Assembly: GCA_955652705.1 (NCBI GenBank)
Contig: CATPBK010000050.1
Coordinates: forward strand, 62,001-126,000
Reading direction: 5' to 3'
Source: Candidatus Dormiibacterota bacterium
Lineage (GTDB): Bacteria; Chloroflexota; Dormibacteria; Dormibacterales; Dormibacteraceae
DNA length: 64,000 nt
The notes beneath the pieces are model-generated. The model was not told the DNA's origin. It ran no database searches and worked only from the letters and a program-made list of their open reading frames with translations. How positions within the stretch are numbered: position 1 is the stretch's first letter; the number at the start of each line of letters is the position of its first letter. Shown piece after piece: positions 52,722 through 60,831 of this stretch. The position numbers were made by a program, and so were the translations under genes.

Positions 52722-53170
52722 TCCCGAAACTCCTCCTCGGCGGTCTCTTCCGAGATCGGCATCACCGCCACCGGCAGCTCCGAGATGTCGAAGTACCGGA
52801 CCCGCTTGTTGAGGCGCTTCGCGATCCCGATCTGGACCTTCACGCCAAGCGAAAGCTTGCCGAATACCCAGACCTCGTCGGAGCGCGAGAGCAGGTTGTT
52901 CATAGCCTCGCGAACGGTCTGCTTGGGGACGGTGTGGAGCAGGTAGTAGTCGAAGAGCATGAACGGGCTGATCGGCACCATCCCGGAGTCGAGCACGAAC
53001 TTCTGGATGTGGTGTCGCCAGTAGAAGTTGCGATTCGACATGGCCGCATAGACGAGCTTTTTAGGATGGCGCAGCGTGTCCTCGGCCTGGTCCAGCGCGC
53101 TCGGCTTCGCCGTTGGCTGGAAGATTCGCTCGAGGATTTCGTCGGCAGCCGTCCCCGAGACGATCTCCAT
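52718..53170 (-). CDS. DUF7768-like / nucleoside deoxyribosyltransferase-fold protein
   Basis: 150 residues. KLVYAAMSNRNFYWRHHIQK, MVPISPFMLFDYYLLHTVPK and SDEVWVFGKLSLGVKVQIGI follow the pattern of small Rossmann-like proteins related to nucleoside 2-deoxyribosyltransferases (xPVYxA...SDxVWVFG). Active-site Glu is not clear. Divergent from the next SDR by 23 nt; its stop overlaps the CTG of the SDR downstream. Confidence 0.65.
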   Translation of the reverse strand: MEIVSGTAADEILERIFQPTAKPSALDQAEDTLRHPKKLVYAAMSNRNFYWRHHIQKFVLDSGMVPISPFMLFDYYLLHTVPKQTVREAMNNLLSRSDEVWVFGKLSLGVKVQIGIAKRLNKRVRYFDISELPVAVMPISEETAEEEFRD

Positions 53171-53193
53171 GAGACCGACCTATCCTACCAGCG

Positions 53194-53961
53194 ATGTCCG
53201 AAATCGACCTTGCGGGCCGGGTGGCGATTGTTACGGGCGCGAGCCGGGGGATCGGTGGCGCGGTCGCGGAGCTGCTGGCTGCGCGCGGCGCCAGCGTGGT
53301 GCTCTCCAGCCGCAAGCAGGAAGACCTCGACGAAGCGGCCGCCACCATCAACTCCAAGACGCCCAGCCGGGCCGTCGCAATCGCCGCCCATGCGGGCAGG
53401 CCGGACGACCTGGAGCGTCTAGTCGACCACTCCCTGGAGCGCTTCCAGAAGATCGACATCCTGGTCAACAATGCCGCCACCAATCCCTATTTCGGGGCCA
53501 TCATCGACACCGAGCTGGGCGCCTGGGACAAGACCTTCGAGGTCAACGTGCGCGGCGTCTTCGCGCTCACGCAGCTGGTCGTCCACAAGTGGATGGGTGC
53601 CCACGGCGGCGCTATCGTCAACGTCGCCAGCGTGGGCGGGATCCGGCCGGCCGTCGGGCTCGGCACCTACAACGTGACGAAGGCGGCGGTCATCCATCTC
53701 ACCCGCCAGCTGGCGCTGGAGCTGGGCCCGAGCGGGATCCGAGTTAACGCCGTCGCGCCCGGCGTGATCCAGACGCGCTTCGCGTCGGCGCTCTGGCAGA
53801 ACGAGGAGATCAACCGCCGAGTCGTCGAGTCCAACCCGCTGCACCGGATCGGCCAGCCGCCCGAGGTGGCCGAAGCGGTGGTCTTCCTGGCCTCGGACGC
53901 GGCCTCCTACATCAACGGCGAGACGATCATCATCGACGGCGGCGGGGGGGCGATCCACTAA
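53194..53961 (+). CDS. short-chain dehydrogenase/reductase
   Basis: 255 residues. VTGASRGIGGAVAELLAARG, ILVNNAATNPYFG (NNAG site as NNAA), NVASVGGIRP (catalytic Ser) and YNVTKAAVIHLTRQLALELG (YxxxK). C-terminus INGETIIIDGGGGAI typical of FabG-like enzymes. ATG 53194. Substrate unknown. Confidence 0.93.
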   Translation: MSEIDLAGRVAIVTGASRGIGGAVAELLAARGASVVLSSRKQEDLDEAAATINSKTPSRAVAIAAHAGRPDDLERLVDHSLERFQKIDILVNNAATNPYFGAIIDTELGAWDKTFEVNVRGVFALTQLVVHKWMGAHGGAIVNVASVGGIRPAVGLGTYNVTKAAVIHLTRQLALELGPSGIRVNAVAPGVIQTRFASALWQNEEINRRVVESNPLHRIGQPPEVAEAVVFLASDAASYINGETIIIDGGGGAIH

Positions 53962-53970
53962 GGCCGGCCG

Positions 53971-54366
53971 CCGAAGAGGGGTTCCGCGGCCCTTCGGGCG
54001 CGGCGTCGGTGCTGAGTCGCCCTGGCGGCCGATCCGTCAGTCGGCTCGTCCGGTCCTCACTCAGGCAGCTTGGGCTGCAATCCTTCCGGTCCTCCGTCGC
54101 CTTCGCCGGCTCGGCTCGCCACGATCGGGCTCAGCCCTCGACGCCCCTCTTCGGTGCCCTGGCAGGGCACCGAAGAGGGGTTCCGCGGCCCTTCGGGCGC
54201 GGCGTCCGTGTTGAGTCGCCCTGGCGGCCGATCCGTCAGTCGGCTCGTCCGGTCCTCACTCAGGCAGCCTGGGCTGCAAATCCTTCCGGTCCTCCGTCGC
54301 CTTCGCCGGCTCGGCTCGCCAGGATCGGGCTCAGCCCTCGACGCCCCTCTTCGGTGCCCTGGCAGA
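53971..54366. repeat. two tandem 199-bp repeats with inverted ends
   Basis: Unit 1 at 53971-54169, unit 2 at 54170-54366, about 97% identical. Each starts CCGAAGAGGGGTTCCGCGG and ends with the inverse CGCCCCTCTTCGGTGCC, so each can fold as a large hairpin or be a small mobile cassette. The end of the epimerase gene lies in unit 2. Confidence 0.85.
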
Positions 54367-55461
54367 GCCGGCGGGTGCCGGTGCCGGTGCCGCCACCTTC
54401 GAGGCGGCTTCCTCCTGCGCCTGGCGGGTACGGCGGGCGTGGATGTACTCCTCCAGCTCATGGTCGTACTGGTAGGCGCGGTGGCTGGGCAGGAAGTCCA
54501 GGACGCGCCGCTGCTGGATGTAGTCGTCGAGCGCCGTGAGCGTGTCACGCGCGGCGCGAAAATCGAGCTCGGCGGCGGCCTTTGCCGTGCTCACGGTGCG
54601 ACCCCAGCGCAAAAGGTCGATGAGCTGAGGCGAGAGGAAGGCGACGTTCATGGCCTTGAGCGCGGCGGAGACCAGGGCCAAGCCGACCGGTGGAAGGACC
54701 GGCGCCGGCACTTTGCCGACTTCTGACAGCAGGACGCTGAGCGGCAGCGGGCGTTCGCCGGCGATGTTGTAGGCGCCCGAGCCTCCGCCGTGCGCCGCCT
54801 TGCGCAGGGCTTCGATGCAGTCGTCCGTGTGCACCAGCTGCAGCACGGGGTCGAAGCCGAGCACGGTAGGGACGACCGGAAGGTCGAAGTAGCGGGCCAG
54901 CGGGGCCGGCTCGTCGGCGTTCAAGCTGTTCGCGAAGCGGAGCACGACGGTCTCGGCCTTCGGGTTGCGGATCGCGAAGTCGAAGAAATTGCTTTCCACC
55001 TCCACGATGTCGCGCACGAACGGATGCGGCGAGCCGGAAGCGAGGCGGTAATCCTCGCGGACGTGCATCGGGAGGTCGTGCCGCGACCCGTAGACGTGGG
55101 CGGACGACTTCAGCACCAGCCGCCGCACCGGGCTGTCGTCTCCGGCGCAGCCGGCCAGCAGGTTGAGCGTCCCGACCACGTTGGTCTCGTGGGCGGTGCG
55201 GGCGTCATCGCTGAAGGAGTCGATGGTGGTGTCGGTGTGGACCACGGTGTCGATGCCGACTGAGCGGACGAGCTTGCCGATCAGCGAGTGGCGGACGTCG
55301 ACCTTCAGGAAGTCGGCGTCGCCGAGGTCGTAATGAGGGTCCTCGGTATCGACGCCGATGACTTCCGCGACGCCCTCGTCCTGGATCAGGCGCTGTGCCA
55401 GCAGGGCCCCCCACCAGCGAGAAACGCCGGTGATGAGGACCCGGCGTTTCTTCCCGGCCAT
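54331..55461 (-). CDS. NAD-dependent epimerase/dehydratase family protein
   Basis: 376 residues. VLITGVSRWWGALLAQRLIQ is the Rossmann start, LKVDVRHSLIG, SSAHVYGSRHDLPMHV and TVVLRFANSLN follow. At the active Tyr (VYG) the usual Lys four residues on is His, so catalysis may be altered or absent. Extended-SDR size. The last 11 or so residues (APKRGVEG end) are read from the 199-bp repeat, so the original C-terminus was replaced. ATG 55461. Confidence 0.85.
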   Translation of the reverse strand: MAGKKRRVLITGVSRWWGALLAQRLIQDEGVAEVIGVDTEDPHYDLGDADFLKVDVRHSLIGKLVRSVGIDTVVHTDTTIDSFSDDARTAHETNVVGTLNLLAGCAGDDSPVRRLVLKSSAHVYGSRHDLPMHVREDYRLASGSPHPFVRDIVEVESNFFDFAIRNPKAETVVLRFANSLNADEPAPLARYFDLPVVPTVLGFDPVLQLVHTDDCIEALRKAAHGGGSGAYNIAGERPLPLSVLLSEVGKVPAPVLPPVGLALVSAALKAMNVAFLSPQLIDLLRWGRTVSTAKAAAELDFRAARDTLTALDDYIQQRRVLDFLPSHRAYQYDHELEEYIHARRTRQAQEEAASKVAAPAPAPAGSARAPKRGVEG

Positions 55462-55463
55462 CT

Positions 55464-55675
55464 AGTGGACTGTAACGGCTATTTGACGTGCATCCGACGT
55501 CCCAGGCCGCCGGGTGCCCTGCGGGCGCTGATGCCGGTGTTGCGGGGCCCGGCGCTCGTCGTCGCGCATCTTCGGATGCGCTCCTCGTCGCGCCACCCGC
55601 GCCTTGGCACCGACGGCCTGGAACGTCGGTCTAGGAGCCTCCGGCCTGCTTCGCAAATGGCCGTTACAGTCCACT
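55464..55675. mobile_element. 212-bp MITE-like element with 22-bp terminal inverted repeats
   Basis: Left end AGTGGACTGTAACGGCTATTTG (split here for reading: AGTGGACTGTA + ACGGCTATTTG) at 55464-55485; right end at 55654-55675 is its inverse with one mismatch. The interior holds a GCGCATCTTCGGATGCGC hairpin and no gene. It lies between the start of the epimerase and the end of the helicase gene. No obvious target-site duplication. Confidence 0.7.
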
Positions 55676-55696
55676 GTCCGAGTGTATCCGTCGCCG

Positions 55697-58123
55697 TCAG
55701 GTCCGCTTGATGACGTCCCGCTCCATCGCCACGGTGGCCTGGCGGACCACGTCGTACAGCGGCCACCCCTGTTCTTTCAACGCCCATTCGAGCTGGCGCA
55801 GCAGCGAGTAGAGCCCTTTCATGGCCTTGATGGCGTCGCCGATGTCGACGTTGGGAGGCAGCGGGATAGTGTCCAGCGGCTCCCGCGCCGCCCAGCGGTA
55901 GGCGAAGTCGATGTAGTCGTGCGAGGGCGGCCGCAGGTTGGGCTCATCAAGCTCACGCTCGAGGTCCGCAAAGCGGAAGTAAGCGGAGCGGACGAGCCGC
56001 CCCACCTGAGCCACGTTGTGAGTCGGGTAGCGGCGCGCCGGTCGCGGTCCGCGGTCGCGCATGCGGTCCTCGGCGGTCAGCATCACCAGCACGGCGCAGA
56101 GCTCCTCTGGGGCGAGCCCGTCGAAGTGGCCGAGCCAGGTCGACTCGGTCACCACGAGCGTGTTCTCTCCGTAGATGCGCGATGCCAGCGCGCCTTTCTC
56201 CGAAGGCTTGTCGTCGAACAGAAAACCTGTCTCGGTGAGGACTCGGCGCAGCCGCCGGAACTTGCGGACGTACTCGTCCGCGCCCTCCTTCAGCTCCCGC
56301 TCGCCCTGCTCGATCTCCTGGTTCAGGGCCCGGATCTCGCCGTATTCATGCACGTGCTCGCCGAAGCGCCAGCAGCGGGTCACAGCCAGCTTTCGCTGGT
56401 TGTGCAGGAGCTCGCGGGCTTCCTCTTCAAGCCGGTTGATCTCACGGCCGACCCGGCCTACCGGCTTCGGGCGTGGGCCCCGGCCGCGGCCCCGACCTCG
56501 CGTTCGGCCCCGGGGCTCCCCGGTCGGGAACGCCTCCCGCCGTAGCCGCCGGAGCTCGATCCGGATCACCCGCCGCCGATCCTCGATCTTGTAGTACGCC
56601 TCCAGGTCCTCGAGCTTGCAGTTGTTCTCGCACTCCCAGGTCTGCGTCATGTCTCCCAGGCGCTGGCGGACATTGGCCAGCCGGTCCGTAGTCCGGGTCG
56701 CGGCCAGCTGCTTCTGAAACTGGCCGAAAGAGCGCGCCATCAGCTTCTCCGCCTCTTCGGGCGGGTGGATCCGGAGGAGGTTCAAGACCATGTTGTAGTT
56801 GGGCAGGAACTTGGACTCGATGACGAGCCCCTCGCCCATCGCGACCTCGTAGATGGTCCCGATCTGCACGTCCGACTCTTTGAGGATGATCCCGTGACCC
56901 AGGATGTCGATCCCGCGCCTGCCGGCCCGCCCCATGAGCTGGGTGAGCTCGCCTGTCGTGAGCGTCGAAAAGTTGACGCCGTCGAACTTGGTGAACGAGG
57001 AGACGACCACCGCGCGAGCCGGCATGTTGATGCCAAGCGAGAGCGTCTCGGTGGCGAAGACGACTTTGATAAGGCCGGCCTGGAAGAGCTCTTCGACCAG
57101 CTCCTTGTGATATGGCAGCAGGCCCGCGTGGTGCACTGCCAGCCCGCGCCGCAGCATGCCCGCGTCGACCATGCGCTTGTAAAGGGCCAGCTCGTCCGGG
57201 TCTCGCAGGTGCCGCAGGCGGTCGGCGGAGATCGCCTCGATAGCGGCTTTCTCCTCTGGCGTGGTCAGGTCCAGCGAGTGGTAGGCGCAGCGCTGGAGCG
57301 CCTCCCGGCAGCCGCGCCGGGAGAAGATGAAGTAAATCGCCGGCAGCATCTTGAGCCGCTCCAGCTCGCCAATCACCTGCAGCAGGTCGTTGGACGGCAG
57401 GCTCCGGAAGTGATGGACGCGATAGGCTGCCTCCTCGTCCTGGCTGGCCTTGGCCCAGGTCTTTTGGTCGATGCCGCCGTCGGGGGCGAAAAGCGGCAGG
57501 AAGCTGTTCTGCATGGCCAGCCAGAGGCGCAGCTCGACCGGCCGCCGATCGGTGTAGACGGTCTCGACCGGGCCCCGGTTCTCGGACATCCATTCGGCCA
57601 GCTCCTGGTAATTGCCGACGGTCGCGGAGAGCCCTACGAACTTGATGTGGGCCGGCGCCTGGATGACGATCTCCTCCCAGACCGAGCCGCGCGGGAAGTC
57701 GTCGATGTAGTGAACCTCGTCGAGGATCACGTACCGCACCTCGCGCAGCCGCTCGGGGTCCTCATAGATCAGGTTGCGCAGGATCTCAGTCGTCATCACA
57801 ACGATGGGCGCCAGCTCGTTGATGGTGTTCTCGCCGGTGACGAGACCGGTCTCGCCCTCGCCGTAGGAACGCTGGAAGTCCCTGAACTTCTGGTTGCTGA
57901 GCGCCTTGAGCGGCGTCGTGTAGATGACCTTCACGCCTTCCCGAAGCGCGCGGTGGATGGCGTATTCGGCGACCACGGTCTTGCCGCTCGAGGTGGGCGC
58001 GCAGACGAGGACGCCCCGGCTCAAGTCCAGCTTGTCGATGGACTCGGCCTGGAAGGCGTCGAGCGGCCACGGCAACGTGGCCTCGAACTCGGCGCGGAGC
58101 GAGCTTTCTAGCGCCCGCGCCAC
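55697..58123 (-). CDS. Ski2-like DEAD/DEAH-box RNA helicase (HelY-type)
   Basis: 808 residues. VCAPTSSGKTVVAEYAIH (motif I), TTPLKALSNQKFRDF (Ia), VILDEVHYIDD (II), VGLSATVGNYQEL (III), AVHHAGLLPYHKELVEELFQ (IV-V) and QLMGRAGRRGIDILG (VI). Closest in layout to mycobacterial HelY and eukaryotic Mtr4/Ski2. C-terminal DSHCT-type helical region from 600. GTG 58123; overlaps the next gene upstream by 16 nt. Confidence 0.93.
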   Translation of the reverse strand: MARALESSLRAEFEATLPWPLDAFQAESIDKLDLSRGVLVCAPTSSGKTVVAEYAIHRALREGVKVIYTTPLKALSNQKFRDFQRSYGEGETGLVTGENTINELAPIVVMTTEILRNLIYEDPERLREVRYVILDEVHYIDDFPRGSVWEEIVIQAPAHIKFVGLSATVGNYQELAEWMSENRGPVETVYTDRRPVELRLWLAMQNSFLPLFAPDGGIDQKTWAKASQDEEAAYRVHHFRSLPSNDLLQVIGELERLKMLPAIYFIFSRRGCREALQRCAYHSLDLTTPEEKAAIEAISADRLRHLRDPDELALYKRMVDAGMLRRGLAVHHAGLLPYHKELVEELFQAGLIKVVFATETLSLGINMPARAVVVSSFTKFDGVNFSTLTTGELTQLMGRAGRRGIDILGHGIILKESDVQIGTIYEVAMGEGLVIESKFLPNYNMVLNLLRIHPPEEAEKLMARSFGQFQKQLAATRTTDRLANVRQRLGDMTQTWECENNCKLEDLEAYYKIEDRRRVIRIELRRLRREAFPTGEPRGRTRGRGRGRGPRPKPVGRVGREINRLEEEARELLHNQRKLAVTRCWRFGEHVHEYGEIRALNQEIEQGERELKEGADEYVRKFRRLRRVLTETGFLFDDKPSEKGALASRIYGENTLVVTESTWLGHFDGLAPEELCAVLVMLTAEDRMRDRGPRPARRYPTHNVAQVGRLVRSAYFRFADLERELDEPNLRPPSHDYIDFAYRWAAREPLDTIPLPPNVDIGDAIKAMKGLYSLLRQLEWALKEQGWPLYDVVRQATVAMERDVIKRT

Positions 58124-58896
58124 TGCGGCTTGCGCTTCTCCAGGAACGCGCTCATCCCTTCTTTGAAGTCTTCGCTCAGGTAGGTCATCGTGATCAGGTC
58201 CGCGGCTTCCTTCCCCGCAAGGTGCCGCGTCTCCATGATCCGCCGGATGCCCTCCTTGACCGAGCGGAGGGTGAGAGGCGCGTTGGCCGCGATCTGCTCG
58301 GCCAGCGCCTGGGCGCGAGGCCCCACCTCCGCGTCAGCAGGCAGCAGCTCGTTGAGAAGCCCCCAGCGCAGGGCCTCCGGCGCCTCCACGAGCCGGGCCG
58401 TGAAGAGCAGCTCCTTGGCGCGGGCAACGCCCAGGAGGTCAAGGAGCAGATTCAGCGAGGCCATCGAGAGGGTGTTGCCGAGCGTGCGCGCGATCGGGAC
58501 CCCGAACTTCGCGGAGGGCCCGCCCACCCGGAGGTCGCAGGCGGCCGCGATTGCGAAGCCGCCGCCGGTGCAAGCGCCACGCACGGCAGCGATCACCGGG
58601 ACCTGGAGGCCGGCCAGGGCGCCGATGTTGCGCTCCATCCGCCCCTCGTACTCGAGCGCGTCCTCAGCGGTGGCGAAGGCCCGGAAGAGCGAGATGTCAG
58701 TCCCGGCCACGAACGCCTTATCCCCGGCGCCCTCCAGAACCAGGCAGCGGACCTCTTCGTCCGTAGCCACTTCGCGGCAGATCTCGCCCAGCCGGTCGTA
58801 CATCTCGAACGTCATCGCGTTGCGCTGCTCGGGCCGGTTGAAGGTGATCCAGAGAACCGGGCCCTGGCGCCGGGTCAGGACCTCCTCGCCTTTCAA
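58108..58896 (-). CDS. enoyl-CoA hydratase/isomerase family protein
   Basis: 262 residues starting at TTG 58896, which overlaps the acyl-CoA synthetase stop as TTGA; longer frames upstream lie within that gene. VLWITFNRPEQRNAMTFEMY, FVAGTDISLFRAF and VRGACTGGGFAIAAACDLRV give both oxyanion segments. With the acyl-CoA synthetase it would act on an activated acid (activation, then hydration). Confidence 0.9.
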   Translation of the reverse strand: MKGEEVLTRRQGPVLWITFNRPEQRNAMTFEMYDRLGEICREVATDEEVRCLVLEGAGDKAFVAGTDISLFRAFATAEDALEYEGRMERNIGALAGLQVPVIAAVRGACTGGGFAIAAACDLRVGGPSAKFGVPIARTLGNTLSMASLNLLLDLLGVARAKELLFTARLVEAPEALRWGLLNELLPADAEVGPRAQALAEQIAANAPLTLRSVKEGIRRIMETRHLAGKEAADLITMTYLSEDFKEGMSAFLEKRKPQWRGR

Positions 58897-60326
58897 GCCA
58901 GCTTGGACCTTTCGAGCTTGCCCATCGCGTTGCGCGGCAGGTATTCGACGAAGCGCACCGAGTGCGGGCATTTGAAGGTCGCCAGGCGCTCGCGGGCGAA
59001 GGCGATCAGCTCCAGCTCGGTGACCTCGCCCGCCGGTACTACGAAGGCGGTGACTTCTTCGCCCCAGCGGTCGGAAGGCAGCCCGACGACGGCCACCTCG
59101 GCCACACCGGCGTGCTCTTCAAGGACCAGTTCCACCTCGCGAGGGTAGACGTTGAAGCCGCCGGAGATGATCAGCTCCTTCAAGCGACCCCGGATCGCGA
59201 GGCTGCCGTCGGCGTCGATTTCGCCGACGTCGCCGGTCCGGAACCAGCCGTTCGGAGTGAACGCCTCGCGGGTCGCGATCGGGTTGCGCCAGTACCCGGA
59301 GAAGACCTGGCCGCCTTTCAGCTGCACCTCGTCGCTCTCGCCGAGCCGGACCTCGACTCCGCTGAATGGGAACCCGACCCGCCCCGGCCGGCGCGGCCCG
59401 TCGTACGGGTTGGTCACCACGATTCCGCCTTCCGTGATGCCGTAGCGCTCGACCGGCCCCTGGCCGAGCAAGCGCGCGCAGCGCTCGAAAAGCGCGGGCG
59501 GCAGCGGCGCCGAGCCGGATACGAAAAGCCGGACCCGAGCGAGGTCGGCCGGGTGCTCCTCCACGTGGTCGCAGAGCCTTTGGTACATCGAGGGAACGCC
59601 GAAGAACATGGTTCCACCGGCCTGCAGCTCGGCCACCACCGCCTCCGGCGTGAACTGAATGAGCGTCAAGCTGCCGCCGCTCAAGAGGGTCCCGTTGAGG
59701 CCCATCGCAAGGCCGTGCAAGTGGAAGAGGGGCAGGGCGTGAACGAGGCGGTCGGCGCCGGTCCAGCGCCAGGCCTCGATGGCGCCCCGGGTCTGGGCCA
59801 GCAGGTTGCCATGGTCGAGCAGGGCGCCTTTGGGACGGCCGGTCGTGCCCGAGGTGTAAATGATCAAAGCGGGGCTCTCGGGCGTCAGTTCGGGCGGTGG
59901 GGGCGCCTTCTCGTCCTCTGGCAGGTCCTGGATCGGGACGACCCGGCGCCCGAGCGACTCCACCAGGGCCCGCCGCTCGCGGTCGGTAACCACCAGCGCG
60001 GGGTCGGAATCTTTCAGGATGTGCTCCGCTTCGGCCGCCCGGTAGGCTGGGTTGAAGGGCACGACGACCGCCCCCAGGCGCTCCGCCGCAAGGTAGGCCA
60101 GGATCCATTCGAGCGAATTGGGGGCGTAGATCCCGACCCGGTCGCCCTGCCGCAGCCCCAGGCCCGCCAGGCCGCCAGCGACGCGTTCTGTCCGCAGGCC
60201 GAGGGCTGCCCGGGTGAGCGTGCGATCGCCTTCAGTCAGGACCGCGCCCAGGCCCGGCCGGAGCAGGGCTTCCGGCAGGCTGCCGCTGCGCAGCCGGCGC
60301 CGCGTCTCTTCGAGATCGGCGATCAC
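58893..60326 (-). CDS. AMP-dependent acyl-CoA synthetase
   Basis: 477 residues. LIIYTSGTTGRPKGALLDHG (P-loop), RYGITEGGIVVTNPYDG (A5), GWFRTGDVGEID (A7/A8), GGFNVYPREVELVLEEH and NAMGKLERSKL (the catalytic Lys). Size is like malonyl-/methylmalonyl-CoA or short-chain acyl-CoA synthetases. GTGA overlap with the upstream DUF503 gene. Confidence 0.92.
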   Translation of the reverse strand: MIADLEETRRRLRSGSLPEALLRPGLGAVLTEGDRTLTRAALGLRTERVAGGLAGLGLRQGDRVGIYAPNSLEWILAYLAAERLGAVVVPFNPAYRAAEAEHILKDSDPALVVTDRERRALVESLGRRVVPIQDLPEDEKAPPPPELTPESPALIIYTSGTTGRPKGALLDHGNLLAQTRGAIEAWRWTGADRLVHALPLFHLHGLAMGLNGTLLSGGSLTLIQFTPEAVVAELQAGGTMFFGVPSMYQRLCDHVEEHPADLARVRLFVSGSAPLPPALFERCARLLGQGPVERYGITEGGIVVTNPYDGPRRPGRVGFPFSGVEVRLGESDEVQLKGGQVFSGYWRNPIATREAFTPNGWFRTGDVGEIDADGSLAIRGRLKELIISGGFNVYPREVELVLEEHAGVAEVAVVGLPSDRWGEEVTAFVVPAGEVTELELIAFARERLATFKCPHSVRFVEYLPRNAMGKLERSKLA

Positions 60327-60616
60327 GGGAGCTTCAAGATCTCCGTCCTGACGCTCGCCACCATGGCGTCACCGGCTCGCTGCTCCACGAACCGGGCCAC
60401 GCCTGCCATGACCTGGTCGGTGTGCCGGGCGTCATTGCTGACGCAGGCGATGGCGAGGTCGGCCAGCTGCCAGAGGTCGCCGTCACCGACCTCGGCGGCG
60501 GCCACGCCGAACTGGCTGCGAACCTGGCGGAGGAGGCCGCTCACGACCTGGCGCTTTCCCTTCAGCGAGCCGTTGTCGGGTAGGTGAAGCTGGATCCGGA
60601 GGATTCCCACGTTCAT
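60323..60616 (-). CDS. DUF503 / YlxP-like protein
   Basis: 97 residues from ATG 60616. MNVGILRIQLHLPDNGSLKG, KRQVVSGLLRQVRSQFGVAA and DLWQLADLAIACVSNDARHT are the complete DUF503 signature; a role near ribosome-binding factor A is suggested in other bacteria. A longer frame (to 60850) crosses the repeat region upstream and is not used. Cotranscribed with the acyl-CoA synthetase. Confidence 0.88.
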   Translation of the reverse strand: MNVGILRIQLHLPDNGSLKGKRQVVSGLLRQVRSQFGVAAAEVGDGDLWQLADLAIACVSNDARHTDQVMAGVARFVEQRAGDAMVASVRTEILKLP

Positions 60617-60831
60617 GCTCGACTCACTCTGCCTGCGATCATCTTTCAAGTGAACCAAGGTTCGCGGCTGGGAGGACCCGAAAGACCCTTCGACGCCCAT
60701 GCGGGCCGCTGCCTGTGTCGGCTTCTCCGCTCCTCGCCGGACGCATCTTTGGATGCGCCCGGCTCCGGTGCTGGGCGCCTTCGTGGCATCGGTCGCCTGG
60801 ATCGCCGAATTGCAGGGCGGGCCTCCCGGCC
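60617..60831. repeat. intergenic repeat-like region, related to 55.5 kb element interior
   Basis: Contains GGACGCATCTTTGGATGCGCC hairpin and, on the minus strand, ATCCAGGCGACCGATGCCAC. The 55.5-kb element has a comparable block (TTCCAGGCCGTCGGTGCCA and a GCGCATC..GATGCGC hairpin). They look like diverged members of one short repeat family. Confidence 0.4.

Noticed and set aside
53971-54366. CRISPR array
   Set aside because: Only two units of 199 bp without unique spacers; it is a tandem duplication.
56765-58111. 448-residue plus-strand frame opposite the helicase
   Set aside because: Antisense shadow of conserved helicase motifs.
58962-60587. 541-residue plus-strand frame opposite the acyl-CoA synthetase
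   Set aside because: Antisense shadow; all motifs of the synthetase are on the minus strand.
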